From positions 62,001-126,000 of the forward strand of contig JALNWQ010000006.1 of NCBI GenBank assembly GCA_023230855.1: a stretch of DNA of 64,000 nt, written 5' to 3'. The notes beneath the pieces are model-generated. The model did no database searches and had not been told where the DNA came from. It was given only the letters and a program-made list of their open reading frames with translations. The position numbers and the translations under genes are program-made. Positions 24,430-32,477 of the stretch are shown piece by piece. Source of the stretch: Solirubrobacteraceae bacterium (lineage in GTDB: Bacteria > Actinomycetota > Thermoleophilia > Solirubrobacterales > Solirubrobacteraceae). Position 1 is the stretch's first letter. The number at the start of each line of letters is the position of its first letter.

Positions 24430-26444
24430 GCGGCGTCGCCCGCGCCGGTCGGGGACTCCACGCGCTCGCGCCCGCGGACGGCGCGGCCGAGCTCGTCGGC
24501 CAGGTCGGCGACCGGTCGGGCGGGCTCCTCCGCCCCGCCGTGGTGGCGCAGGGTCAGGGTCCGCTCCGCCTCCTCGACGTCGCCCACCACCGCCATCAGC
24601 GGCACCTTCGCCAGCTCGGCCTCGCGGATCTTGCGGCCGACCGTCTCGGTGCGACCGTCGACGGTCACGCGCAACCCGGCGCGGCGCAGGTCGCCGGCGA
24701 TCGCGTGCGCGGCGTCGGCGTGCCGGTCCGACACCGTGAGGAGCACCAGCTGGGTCGGCTGCAACCAGAACGGCAGCTCGCCGCCGGTGTGCTCCAGCAG
24801 GATCCCGACGAACCGCTCGTACGAGCCGAGCAGCGCGCGGTGCAGGACGACCGGGCGGTGCTCGCTGTTGTCGGCGCCGGTGTACGTCAGGTCGAAGCGC
24901 TCGGGCGCCTGGTAGTCGATCTGGATGGTCCCGAGCTGCCACGAGCGGCCGAGCGAGTCGCGGAACTGGATGTCGATCTTCGGACCGTAGAACGCCCCGT
25001 CGCCCTCGTGGACGACGTACGGCAGGTCGTTGTGCTCGAGCGCCCGGCGCAGGTCGCCCTCGGCGCGGTCCCACGTCTCGTCCGACCCCAGGCGGTTCTC
25101 GGGCCGCGTCGACAGCTCGTAGGTGAAGTCGCCCGCGTCGAACCCGAACAGGTCGTACGTGTCCTGCGCGAACCGCAGGCAGGCGGTGACCTCGTCCTGG
25201 ATCTGGTCCTCCATGACGAAGAGGTGCGCGTCGTCCTGGCAGAACTGACGGACGCGCATGAGGCCGTGCAGCGCCCCGGACAGCTCGTTGCGATGCAGGA
25301 GCCCCGGCTCGCTGAACCGGACCGGCATGTCGCGCCAGCTCCACCGGGTCTGGCGGTACAGCTCGTAGTGGCCGGGGCAGTTCATCGGCTTGAAGCCCAT
25401 CGTCGGGCCGGAGCGCCCGTCCTCCCCCGCGTCGCCGTCCGCCGCACCGTGGTCGTGGGTCGACGTGAGGAACATGTCGTCGCGGTACTTGTCCCAGTGG
25501 CCCGACGTCTTCCACAGCGACGCGTCGAAGAGCTGCGGGGTCTTCACCTCGGTGTAGCCGCGCTCGTCGCCCATCTCGCGCGAGAGCGCGACGAGCTCGT
25601 TGAACACCCGCGTGCCGGCCGGGGTCCAGAACGCCGACCCGGGCGCCGCGTCGCTGAAGTGGAAGAGCCCGAGCTCGCGGCCGAGCCTGCGGTGGTCGCG
25701 CTGTCGGGCGAGCTCCAGGCGCTCGAGGTGGGCGTCGAGGTCCTTCTTCTTGAAGAACGCGGTGCCGTAGATCCGGACGAGCTGCTGCCGGGCGCTGTCG
25801 CCACGCCAGTACGCGCCGGCGAGCGACTGGAGCTTGAACGCGCCGACGCGCTTCGTCGACGGGGCGTGCGGGCCGCGGCACAGGTCGGTGAACGGCCCGT
25901 TGGTGTAGAGCGACACCGTCTCGACCGGGGCGTCGGCGGGCGCGTTGCGGACGAGGTCCTCGATGAGCTCGACCTTGTACGGCTGGTCCTCCGCCCGGAA
26001 CCGCTCCAGGGCCTCCTCGACGGTCACGTCACGGCGCACGAACGGCTCGTCCGCCTTCACGTGCTCCTTCATCTTCGCCTCGATCGCCGCGAAGTCGCCG
26101 TCGTTGAGGACGACGCCGTCGGGGAACTCGAAGTCGTAGTAGAAGCCGTGCTCGATCGGCGGGCCGATCGCGATCTTCGTGCCGGGGTACAGGTCGAGGA
26201 TCGCCGCGGCGAGGACGTGGGCGGTGTCGTGGCGGATGAGCTCGAGCGCCTCCTCCGAGCGCTCCGTCACGATGCCGATCGTCGCCCCGTCGGGCAGGGG
26301 ACGACCGAGGTCGCGGATCTCGCCGTCGACGGTGATCGCCAGGGCGGCCCGGGCCAGGCCGGCGCCGATCGCCGCCGCGGCGTCGGCGCCGGTCGCCCCG
26401 TCGGGGAGCTCGAGGACCTTGCCGTCGGGAAGCGTCGCCTGCAT
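24426..26444 (-). CDS. thrS: Threonyl-tRNA synthetase
   Basis: 672 residues. It has a TGS domain (MQATLPDGKVLELPDG), the editing domain with RHDTAHVLAAAI and CRGPHAPSTKRVGAFKL, then the class II core with PMNCPGHYELYRQ (zinc cysteine), RELSG-like RNELSGALHGLMRVRQF, and motif 3 ALLGSYERFVGILLEH, ending in the anticodon-binding domain. Editing removes mischarged serine. The ATG at 26444 has a TACCCT box 9 nt upstream and no Shine-Dalgarno. The stop overlaps the downstream flavoprotein start. Confidence 0.97.
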   Translation of the reverse strand: MQATLPDGKVLELPDGATGADAAAAIGAGLARAALAITVDGEIRDLGRPLPDGATIGIVTERSEEALELIRHDTAHVLAAAILDLYPGTKIAIGPPIEHGFYYDFEFPDGVVLNDGDFAAIEAKMKEHVKADEPFVRRDVTVEEALERFRAEDQPYKVELIEDLVRNAPADAPVETVSLYTNGPFTDLCRGPHAPSTKRVGAFKLQSLAGAYWRGDSARQQLVRIYGTAFFKKKDLDAHLERLELARQRDHRRLGRELGLFHFSDAAPGSAFWTPAGTRVFNELVALSREMGDERGYTEVKTPQLFDASLWKTSGHWDKYRDDMFLTSTHDHGAADGDAGEDGRSGPTMGFKPMNCPGHYELYRQTRWSWRDMPVRFSEPGLLHRNELSGALHGLMRVRQFCQDDAHLFVMEDQIQDEVTACLRFAQDTYDLFGFDAGDFTYELSTRPENRLGSDETWDRAEGDLRRALEHNDLPYVVHEGDGAFYGPKIDIQFRDSLGRSWQLGTIQIDYQAPERFDLTYTGADNSEHRPVVLHRALLGSYERFVGILLEHTGGELPFWLQPTQLVLLTVSDRHADAAHAIAGDLRRAGLRVTVDGRTETVGRKIREAELAKVPLMAVVGDVEEAERTLTLRHHGGAEEPARPVADLADELGRAVRGRERVESPTGAGDAA

Positions 26445-26453
26445 CGTCCCGCA

Positions 26454-26459
26454 AGGGTA
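26454..26459 (-). promoter_or_regulatory. -10 box TACCCT of thrS
   Basis: Minus-strand TACCCT, 9 nt from the thrS ATG. Confidence 0.45.
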
Positions 26460-26497
26460 TGGGAGCCGCGGGTCGCGGCGTTCGGTCGACGCCGTCG

Positions 26498-26503
26498 TAT
26501 GCT
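26498..26503 (+). promoter_or_regulatory. -10 box TATGCT of the class V aminotransferase gene
   Basis: TATGCT, 6 nt before the ATG at 26510; divergent from thrS across 65 bp. Confidence 0.5.
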
Positions 26504-26509
26504 CGCGCC

Positions 26510-27595
26510 ATGGACGCCCAGGAGCTGCGCCGCGAGTACCCCGTGCTGGACGACGTCGCCTACCTCAACTCGGGGACCTGCGGCCCGCTCCCGCGCGCCG
26601 CCGCCGCCGCGTCCGCGCAGGTGCTGCATCACGCGGAGCGTCACGGTCGGGCCGGTGAGCACTTCGTCGCCACCGCGCACACGCAGGAGCGGCGGCGCGA
26701 GCGCTACGCCCGACTCCTCGGCGCGGATCCGTCCGACCTCGCGCTGACCACCGGGACGACGCACGGGATCGTCCAGGTGCTGCAGGGCCTCGACTGGCAC
26801 GAGGGCGACGAGGTCCTCACCGCCGAGTCCGAGCATCCCGGCCTGCTCGGGCCGCTGGCGGCGCTCGCCCGTCAGCGCGGGGTGCGGGTGCGCGCCGCGC
26901 CGCTGGAGCGGATCGTCGACGCGGTCGACGACGCGACGCGACTCGTCGCCTGCTCGCACGTGCGGTGGGTCGACGGGACGGTCGCCCCCGACGCCCTGGC
27001 CGGCCTGCGGGGCCGGGTGCCGGTGCTGCTCGACGGCGCGCAGGGCGCCGGCGCGGTCCCGGTCGACGTCGGCGCGCTCGGGTGCGCGTTCTACGCCGCG
27101 GCCGGCCAGAAGTGGCTCTGCGGCCCGGTCGGGACGGGGATGCTCTGGATCGACCCGGCGTGGCAGGCCCGGCTCCACGTGCGCGCCCCGGGGTACGACA
27201 ACCTCGCCGTGCCCGGGGAGGGTCTCGACGCGCTCCCGTGGCCGGACGCGCGTGCCCACGACGCCCCGGCGACGTCGGGCGAGGCGTCGGCGGCCGCGCT
27301 CGCCGCGTTCGACGTGCTCGACGACCACGGGTGGCCGCAGGTGCTCGAGCGGGCCGCCGGGTTGGCGGCCACGCTCGCCGACCGCCTCGCGGAGGCGGGC
27401 CACGCCGTCGCGCCGCGCGGCCCCTCGACGCTCGTGTCGTGGTCGGACCCCGCGCCGGTGGCCACCCGCGACCGTCTGGCGACCGCCGGGGTGATCGTCC
27501 GCGACCTCCCCGGCACCGATCTGCTGCGCGCGTCCGTCGGGGCGTGGAACGACGAGCGTGACCTGGACCGTCTGCTGACCGCCCTCCGACCGTAG
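26510..27595 (+). CDS. Class V aminotransferase (cysteine desulfurase / isopenicillin-epimerase-like)
   Basis: 361 residues, PLP fold type I. It starts REYPVLDDVAYLNSGTCGPLP, the usual start of class V enzymes. The phosphate-binding region is LTTGTTHGIVQVLQGL, the aspartate is in VLLDGAQGAGAVPVDV, and the PLP lysine is K~200 in AAAGQKWLCGPVGTGML. A desulfurase cysteine loop is not obvious in the C-terminal half, so an aminotransferase, lyase or epimerase role is as likely as sulfur transfer. No iron-sulfur assembly genes are near. Convergent with the membrane-protein gene downstream. Confidence 0.85.
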   Translation: MDAQELRREYPVLDDVAYLNSGTCGPLPRAAAAASAQVLHHAERHGRAGEHFVATAHTQERRRERYARLLGADPSDLALTTGTTHGIVQVLQGLDWHEGDEVLTAESEHPGLLGPLAALARQRGVRVRAAPLERIVDAVDDATRLVACSHVRWVDGTVAPDALAGLRGRVPVLLDGAQGAGAVPVDVGALGCAFYAAAGQKWLCGPVGTGMLWIDPAWQARLHVRAPGYDNLAVPGEGLDALPWPDARAHDAPATSGEASAAALAAFDVLDDHGWPQVLERAAGLAATLADRLAEAGHAVAPRGPSTLVSWSDPAPVATRDRLATAGVIVRDLPGTDLLRASVGAWNDERDLDRLLTALRP

Positions 27596-27634
27596 GCGGA
27601 CGGCGTTCCCCGGGGGACCGGGCGCGGCTCCGGA

Positions 27635-28195
27635 TCAGTCGTCCGCGTCGTCGGCCGCGCGCCTGGTGAGGATCGCGTCGACCTCACGGGAGTAGGAGGC
27701 CCCCAGCACGAACAGGATCGCCCCGAGCGCGAAGACGAGGGCGACGACGACGTGGTCCTCGAAGAACGCCAACGTCGTGAACGCGACCGCGAACGCCGCG
27801 AGGAAGAACGGCCGCGCGTTCTCGATGAGGCTCGTCGTCTGGTGGGCGAACCGCTCGACGTCGGCGTCGCGCAGCGACCGGGCGGTCGCCCCGGCGGCCC
27901 CGGCGACCCGGTCCCCGATCGCTCGCGCGCCCTCCGCCGCACCGGACCGGAGCCGGGCGCCGGCGCCGTCGGCGGCCGAGCCGGCATCGGCGTCGTCGGA
28001 CGGGGCAGGCCGGTCGGCCGGGTCCGACGCGCCGGCGGGATCGGACGGATCCGCCGTGTCGACGGGCGCCGTCGGCTCCACGGACCCGGGCGCCGCGCCC
28101 GGGTCGGACGGCTCCTCGGAACGGACCGCGTCGTCATCGCCCCGCTCGTCCCCGCCCGGCGGGGGAACGGTGGTCGTCGCGTCGTCGTCGGGCAC
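27635..28195 (-). CDS. Membrane protein with acidic Pro/Ala-rich N-terminal region
   Basis: 186 residues, family not recognised. The first ~85 residues are low-complexity (PSDPGAAPGSVEPTAPVDTADPSD). The next ~35 are an amphipathic Ala/Arg stretch (ARLRSGAAEGARAIGDRVAG). Two hydrophobic segments follow, FFLAAFAVAFTTLAFF and VVVALVFALGAILFVLGA, before a charged C-terminus. The GTG start at 28195 is supported by a TACGGT box 6 nt upstream. Divergent from the glycosyltransferase-like gene across ~100 bp. Function unknown. Confidence 0.6.
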   Translation of the reverse strand: MPDDDATTTVPPPGGDERGDDDAVRSEEPSDPGAAPGSVEPTAPVDTADPSDPAGASDPADRPAPSDDADAGSAADGAGARLRSGAAEGARAIGDRVAGAAGATARSLRDADVERFAHQTTSLIENARPFFLAAFAVAFTTLAFFEDHVVVALVFALGAILFVLGASYSREVDAILTRRAADDADD

Positions 28196-28201
28196 GCCAG
28201 C

Positions 28202-28207
28202 ACCGTA
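28202..28207 (-). promoter_or_regulatory. -10 box TACGGT of the acidic membrane-protein gene
   Basis: Minus-strand TACGGT, 6 nt from the GTG at 28195. Confidence 0.5.
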
Positions 28208-28283
28208 GCGGGCTCCCACGTCGCATCCGCCTCCGGCGCGTGGGCGGCCCCGACGGCGCGGCGCGACCCGGCGACGACGCCCG

Positions 28284-28289
28284 TAACCT
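28284..28289 (+). promoter_or_regulatory. -10 box TAACCT of the GT-C-like gene
   Basis: TAACCT, 8 nt before the ATG at 28298. Confidence 0.5.
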
Positions 28290-28297
28290 GCCGCTCG

Positions 28298-29671
28298 ATG
28301 CCACGGCTGCGCCTGGTTCCCAAGTCCGCGTGGCTCGCCCTCCTCGTCGTCCTGCTCGTCGGCGGGGGGATCCGTGCCGACCAGGCGATCAACCACGTCC
28401 CGCCCGGGGAGCTGTCGTCCGACGCCCAGTCGTACATGACGATCTCGCAGCACCTGGCGACGACCGGCAACTACTCGGGTCGCAACGGGTTCGTCAAGGC
28501 GCTGCACTGGCCGCCGATGACGTCGCACGTGTTCCGGATCGCGTACGAGGTCGCGCCCGGCGACCGCCCCGCCTACCGCAACGACGTCAACCCCCTGCAC
28601 TGGGCGCAGTTCGGGATATCGACCCTGACGATCGTCGTCGTCTTCTTCCTCGGATGGATCCTCGGCGGGCCGTGGGCGGGGGTCGCGACCGCCGCCCTCG
28701 TGGCGTTCTACCCCCCGTTGGCGTGGGCGCCGAGCAACCTCCTGTCGGAGCCGTTGGGGGCGCTGATGCTCAGCTCGGCGCTCACCGCCGTCGCGCTCGC
28801 GTGGCGGACGGGGATCCGATGGTGGTGGGCGACCGCGGGGTCGCTGTTCGGCGGGGTCCTCCTCACCCGCACCGACCTGCTGTTCGTCCCACCGGTGCTG
28901 GCGTTCCTCGCGCTCGTCGTGCTCGGCGCGACCGTCGGTTGGCGCAAGGGGGCGGAGAGCGCCGCTCTCATGCTCGTCATGTGCGTCGTCGTCGTGCTGC
29001 CGTGGACGATCTACGCGTCGGGCAAGGCGGAGAAGCTCGTGCCGATCACGACCGGCGGAGGGTCGGCGTTCTTCGTCGGCACGTTCCTCGACGGCAACGG
29101 GTCGACGTTCGACCTGAAGTACGCGATGCAGGACGAGATCCGGTCCAAGCACCCCGAGTACCTCGACGCCGACTACAAGGAGATCCCGGCCGAGCTCGTC
29201 CTGAACGAGGTCGCCGCCCGGCACCCCGGGCTGGATCGCGACGAGGCGCTGCTGAAGGAGGCGCGCGCCAACCTGCGCGACGCGGTCCTCCACCGCCCCA
29301 ACGAGCTCGCCGGCCTCATGGTGTTCAAGCTCGGGAAGATGTGGCTGCGTGCCACCCTCGGCGGGTCGTCGACGAAGAAGCCGGTGCTGCGCACCTCCCA
29401 CGTCGTCCTCGTCCTCGTGACGTTCCTCGGACTCATGATCGGCGTCGTCGGCTACCGCGACCCGGCGCTGACGTCGATCCTGCTGGCGCTCATGGTCGCC
29501 ACCGGGGTGCACATGATCGCCGTCGCCCACGGCCGCTACAACCTGCCGCTCATCCCGCTCCTCATCGCCGGCGGGGTCGCCGGGTGGGCGATGCTGCTCC
29601 GCGACCTGCGACGACGACGAACCGCGCCGCCACCGGCCCCGGGCGGGGTGGCGACGGGCGTCGTCGTATGA
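28298..29671 (+). CDS. GT-C-type glycosyltransferase (family 39-like), polytopic membrane protein
   Basis: 457 residues with about nine hydrophobic segments (e.g. AWLALLVVLLVGGGI, LTIVVVFFLGWILGG, AALMLVMCVVVVLPWTIYA, VVLVLVTFLGLMIGVVGY). An acidic loop after the first helix (ELSSDAQSYMTISQHL, Asp42) matches the catalytic-loop position of GT-C enzymes that use polyprenyl-phosphate sugars. It likely glycosylates an envelope polymer or protein from the outer face. The acceptor is unknown. It ends one base before the tRNA-Cys gene on the other strand. Confidence 0.7.
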   Translation: MPRLRLVPKSAWLALLVVLLVGGGIRADQAINHVPPGELSSDAQSYMTISQHLATTGNYSGRNGFVKALHWPPMTSHVFRIAYEVAPGDRPAYRNDVNPLHWAQFGISTLTIVVVFFLGWILGGPWAGVATAALVAFYPPLAWAPSNLLSEPLGALMLSSALTAVALAWRTGIRWWWATAGSLFGGVLLTRTDLLFVPPVLAFLALVVLGATVGWRKGAESAALMLVMCVVVVLPWTIYASGKAEKLVPITTGGGSAFFVGTFLDGNGSTFDLKYAMQDEIRSKHPEYLDADYKEIPAELVLNEVAARHPGLDRDEALLKEARANLRDAVLHRPNELAGLMVFKLGKMWLRATLGGSSTKKPVLRTSHVVLVLVTFLGLMIGVVGYRDPALTSILLALMVATGVHMIAVAHGRYNLPLIPLLIAGGVAGWAMLLRDLRRRRTAPPPAPGGVATGVVV

Positions 29672-29742
29672 AGGCACCGACCGGATTCGAACCGGTGTAC
29701 ACGGCTTTGCAGGCCGCTGCGTAGCCTCTCCGCCACGGTGCC
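29672..29742 (-). tRNA. tRNA-Cys (GCA)
   Basis: Full cloverleaf on the minus strand: acceptor GGCACCG/CGGTGCC, T-arm CCGGTTCGAATCCGG, anticodon loop CTGCAAA closed by GCGGC/GCCGT, giving anticodon GCA. No CCA is encoded. Its 3' end abuts the stop codon of the convergent GT-C-like gene. Confidence 0.95.
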
Positions 29743-29854
29743 GAAGGGGCGATCGAGGGTACCGATCCGGGCCGACGGTCGCCGTCAGACCGGCCACCCC
29801 CGGCGCCGGTCGCGCCGTGCCGGGCGCCGGGCGCCGCGCCCCGCGTCATGGTGC

Positions 29855-29860
29855 TAGTCT
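29855..29860 (+). promoter_or_regulatory. -10 box TAGTCT of the tRNA-Val gene
   Basis: TAGTCT ending 13 nt before the mature tRNA 5' end, allowing a short 5' leader for RNase P. Confidence 0.4.
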
Positions 29861-29873
29861 CCCCGCTCGTTCC

Positions 29874-29947
29874 GCGCGATTAGCTCAGTTGGTTAGAGCG
29901 CACGCTTGACATGCGTGAGGTCACAAGTTCGAGTCTTGTATCGCGCA
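29874..29947 (+). tRNA. tRNA-Val (GAC)
   Basis: Acceptor GCGCGAT/ATCGCGC, D-arm TAGCTCAGTTGGTTAGAGC, anticodon stem CACGC/GCGTG with loop TTGACAT (anticodon GAC), T-arm CAAGTTCGAGTCTTG. No encoded CCA. A strong hairpin follows 14 nt downstream. Confidence 0.96.
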
Positions 29948-29960
29948 CTCGACGATGTTC

Positions 29961-29991
29961 CGAAGGGCCCCGCGCATCGCGGGGCCCTTCG
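29961..29991 (+). terminator. Terminator of tRNA-Val
   Basis: Perfect 14-bp stem CGAAGGGCCCCGCG / CGCGGGGCCCTTCG with a CAT loop, followed by GCGTTTCAC. Confidence 0.85.
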
Positions 29992-30045
29992 GCGTTTCAC
30001 GGCTCCTCGCCGACGCGCGGCGTCACCCGGTGACACCACGCAGAG

Positions 30046-30074
30046 CGGCCCCGGTCACGTCGTGACCGGGGCCG
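30046..30074 (-). terminator. Inverted repeat downstream of the exported ADRVDGKHA-motif protein
   Basis: CGGCCCCGGTCACG and its exact complement flank one T (14-bp arms), 100 bp after the stop codon. No T-run; likely terminator for the leftward gene. Confidence 0.5.
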
Positions 30075-30174
30075 GGACTGCGTGGCCGCGGATGAGAGTC
30101 GGTACCCGCGGCACGGTTGGGGCCGGCGGACGGCGGGGGCGACGACCTGCCTGCCCCCGCCGACCGCGCGGCCG

Positions 30175-31089
30175 TCAGGGCGTGACGGTGATCTGGAACC
30201 GCTTGCGCGCGTCGGCGGCCGTCGGCGACCCGTCGCTCTGCCGCGGGCTCACGACGATGTGGTTCGCCGTGTTCGTGCCCTCGGGCTCGCAGGTGACGAC
30301 GTTCTCGATCGCGCACCGCGTGGCGGTGATCTCGCCACCGGACGCGGGCGCGGCGGTGCCCTTGTCGGCGAGCGTCGCCGAGATCGCGGTCTTGCTCAGG
30401 TCGGCGCCGGCGTCGAGGTAGACGTTCGGAGCCGCGTCCGCGGGCGATGCCGGGTAGGCCGACACGACCTTGAAGCCGCCCGACTGGGCCTCGATCTCGC
30501 CCTTGGCGTTCACGATCGCCCAACGCGGGCCCGGGTTGGCCTTCGCCGCCGCGGCGACCGCGTCCTTGACGAGGTCCTCGGCGTGCTTGCCGTCGACGCG
30601 GTCGGCGTTGAGGCCGTCGGCGACGCCGGTCGCGTTCGTGATGAACGGCTTCGTCCCGTCGCCGCCCTTGCCGGTGGTGATCGCACCCGCGATCGGCCCG
30701 TTGCTGGCGTGCAGCTCGAACGCCAGGCCGGTCGACAGGTTGTTCGCCCGGATGCAGGGGTTCTTCAGGTCCTTGGCGTTGACCCGCGCCGTCGAGCGGC
30801 AACCGTAGATCGCGCCGCCGCCGGTGGTCGACAGGTTGGACTGACGGGTCGAGTACCCGCCCTTCTTCCCCGGGATCGCGCCGGCGTTGCTGATGATCTC
30901 GGTCTCCTGCGTGATCGTCCCGTTGCGCACGCCCTGTCGGACGTTGTCGCCGGTGGCCCCGACGGCGATCGGGGCGGTGCCGACCGCCACGACGGCGGCG
31001 GCAAGGACCACCGCCCGGGTGCGCGGCGCGCGGTCGGACCAGCGCGGAGCGCGGATCTTGGGCATGGTCGGCTTCGTCGGGAACGGCAT
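30175..31089 (-). CDS. Exported protein with GLNADRVDGKHAEDL motif
   Basis: 304 residues. A signal peptide is formed by basic residues then AVVLAAAVVAVGTAPIAVGATG (~residues 25-46). The body is polar and repeat-poor. In the middle is ATGVADGLNADRVDGKHAEDLVKDAV, a motif I know from many secreted proteins of Solirubrobacterales. Its function is not established. Two cysteine pairs (YGCRS, NPCIR; ATRCAIE, VVTCEPE) suggest disulfides outside the cell. ATG 31089 is chosen because GAGGAGG lies 6 nt upstream; an earlier in-frame ATG at 31116 lacks one. Surface or wall role inferred only. Confidence 0.75.
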   Translation of the reverse strand: MPFPTKPTMPKIRAPRWSDRAPRTRAVVLAAAVVAVGTAPIAVGATGDNVRQGVRNGTITQETEIISNAGAIPGKKGGYSTRQSNLSTTGGGAIYGCRSTARVNAKDLKNPCIRANNLSTGLAFELHASNGPIAGAITTGKGGDGTKPFITNATGVADGLNADRVDGKHAEDLVKDAVAAAAKANPGPRWAIVNAKGEIEAQSGGFKVVSAYPASPADAAPNVYLDAGADLSKTAISATLADKGTAAPASGGEITATRCAIENVVTCEPEGTNTANHIVVSPRQSDGSPTAADARKRFQITVTP

Positions 31090-31229
31090 CGGGTGCCTCC
31101 TCGTCTTCGCGTACACGGTCGCACGGGGTCCTCCCGGCCGGGGCCGGACGGTTCACGGGATGGCGCCGACGCCTCGGCCGGTCGGCCGGGGCGCGGGCTC
31201 CACCGGTGGTCGCGGGCGCGGGCTCCCGT

Positions 31230-31248
31230 GCCCGACCGACGGTCGGGC
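31230..31248. repeat. Inverted repeat in the spacer after the iron-ADH-like gene
   Basis: GCCCGACCG-A-CGGTCGGGC, perfect 9-bp arms. It sits in the 269-bp spacer between the iron-ADH-like gene (ends 31359) and the exported-protein gene (starts 31089). A weaker ACCCGG/CCGGGT hairpin is at 31283-31297. These may terminate the former or regulate the latter; otherwise the spacer shows nothing. Confidence 0.4.
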
Positions 31249-31358
31249 GCCCGGTCCTCGAGGGTGTGCGGTGCCCTTCGTAACCCGGCCTCCGGGTGGG
31301 AGTTGCGCCGTGACCCGCGACGTGGTCGATCGCCCGGTCGGACCGGGCCGGTCGGCGA

Positions 31359-32375
31359 TCAGCTCCGCGCTGCGGCGGGGTTCCAGGCGGCCCGGTAGAT
31401 CGCGTCGAGCTCGGCGGCGTCCGGCGGCTCGGCCATCCGGCGCAGTTCCGGCCGCCGTGCGGCGGCCGCGACGAGGCCGGCGCGTCGCTCCTCGTCCGCG
31501 AAGACGTCGAGTCGGCCCAGCCGCGCGCCGCGCCGCAGCGCCCGGGCCAGGTCCTCCGCCCGCACCCCCATCGCGACGTCGAGCCGCGCGAGCTCGCGGG
31601 GGCGACGTCGGCGGGCCGCGGCGGCGGTGCCGGCCAGGACCGCGACGTTCGCGGTGGCGTGGGCGAGCCCGCCCTCGCGGACCGCCGTCTGGGCGACGAC
31701 GTGGTGGAGCCCCAGGCCGGCGTGGTCGAGCGCCCATCCGGCCAGCAGCGCCCCGAGCGCCACCCCCGCCCGGTCGATGGCGTCGTCGTGCCACGGCCCC
31801 GCCAGGCGGACGCCGGCTTCGCGCGCGACCGCACGGACGATCGGCGACGCGCCGTCCGATCCGAGCGTCGCGACGACGTGCCCGAACGCGTTGCCGGCGC
31901 TCGCCGCCAGGTCGGGCCGGTCCTGTGACGCGCTGAGCGCGGGATCGTCGACGACGACCGCCGCCCGCGCCCGCGGGGTGGCCTCGTCGACCCCGGTCGC
32001 GTGGCGGTGCGTCCCGGTCATCTGGGCGCCCGACAGCGTCGTCGGGATCGCGATCACCGTGCGCGGCGGGTCGGCCGCCGCGATCGCCTTGGCGACGTCG
32101 ACGACCCGCCCCCCGCCGAACGCCACGATCCGCTCGCCGTCGACCGTGCCACGGAGCTCGGCCGCGAGGCCCGGCACCGCTCCCGGCGGCACCTCGACGG
32201 TGCGCGTCGCCCCGTCGGCCAGGTCCGGCCGGGCGCGCAGCGCACGCGCGGTGGTGAGGAGGACGTACGGGTCGGCGAGCAGGTCGGCGGCGCGGTCGAC
32301 GGCGCCCTCGCCGAACACGATCGTGCGGTCGACGTCCTGATGCCGGAACCCCGTGCGACCGCCCTCGACGTCCAT
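31359..32375 (-). CDS. Iron-containing alcohol dehydrogenase family, maleylacetate-reductase-like
   Basis: 338 residues. The NAD(P)-binding glycine motif is RIVAFGGGRVVDVAKAIA, and the family segment AIPTTLSGAQMTG follows. The metal-site region reads SAGNAFGHVVA (Asn replaces the Asp of iron ADHs, as in maleylacetate reductases), with LGLHHVVAQT and GLAHATANVAVL supplying further histidines. Maleylacetate reductase acts late in aromatic-ring degradation, but no ring-cleavage genes are nearby, so the substrate is uncertain. ATG 32375 is chosen over one 54 bases upstream because the conserved part starts soon after. Divergent from the oxidoreductase at 32478. Confidence 0.8.
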   Translation of the reverse strand: MDVEGGRTGFRHQDVDRTIVFGEGAVDRAADLLADPYVLLTTARALRARPDLADGATRTVEVPPGAVPGLAAELRGTVDGERIVAFGGGRVVDVAKAIAAADPPRTVIAIPTTLSGAQMTGTHRHATGVDEATPRARAAVVVDDPALSASQDRPDLAASAGNAFGHVVATLGSDGASPIVRAVAREAGVRLAGPWHDDAIDRAGVALGALLAGWALDHAGLGLHHVVAQTAVREGGLAHATANVAVLAGTAAAARRRRPRELARLDVAMGVRAEDLARALRRGARLGRLDVFADEERRAGLVAAAARRPELRRMAEPPDAAELDAIYRAAWNPAAARS

Positions 32376-32466
32376 GGACGGATCATGCCGACCGTCGCCG
32401 ACGGACGCCGTCCGCACCGGGTCCGCCACGTGCCGCGACCGCTCCGGGGCGCCCCGGTCGCGGTGG

Positions 32467-32472
32467 TACGGT
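32467..32472 (+). promoter_or_regulatory. -10 box TACGGT of the pyridine-nucleotide oxidoreductase gene
   Basis: TACGGT, 5 nt before the ATG at 32478. Confidence 0.45.
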
Positions 32473-32477
32473 GAATC

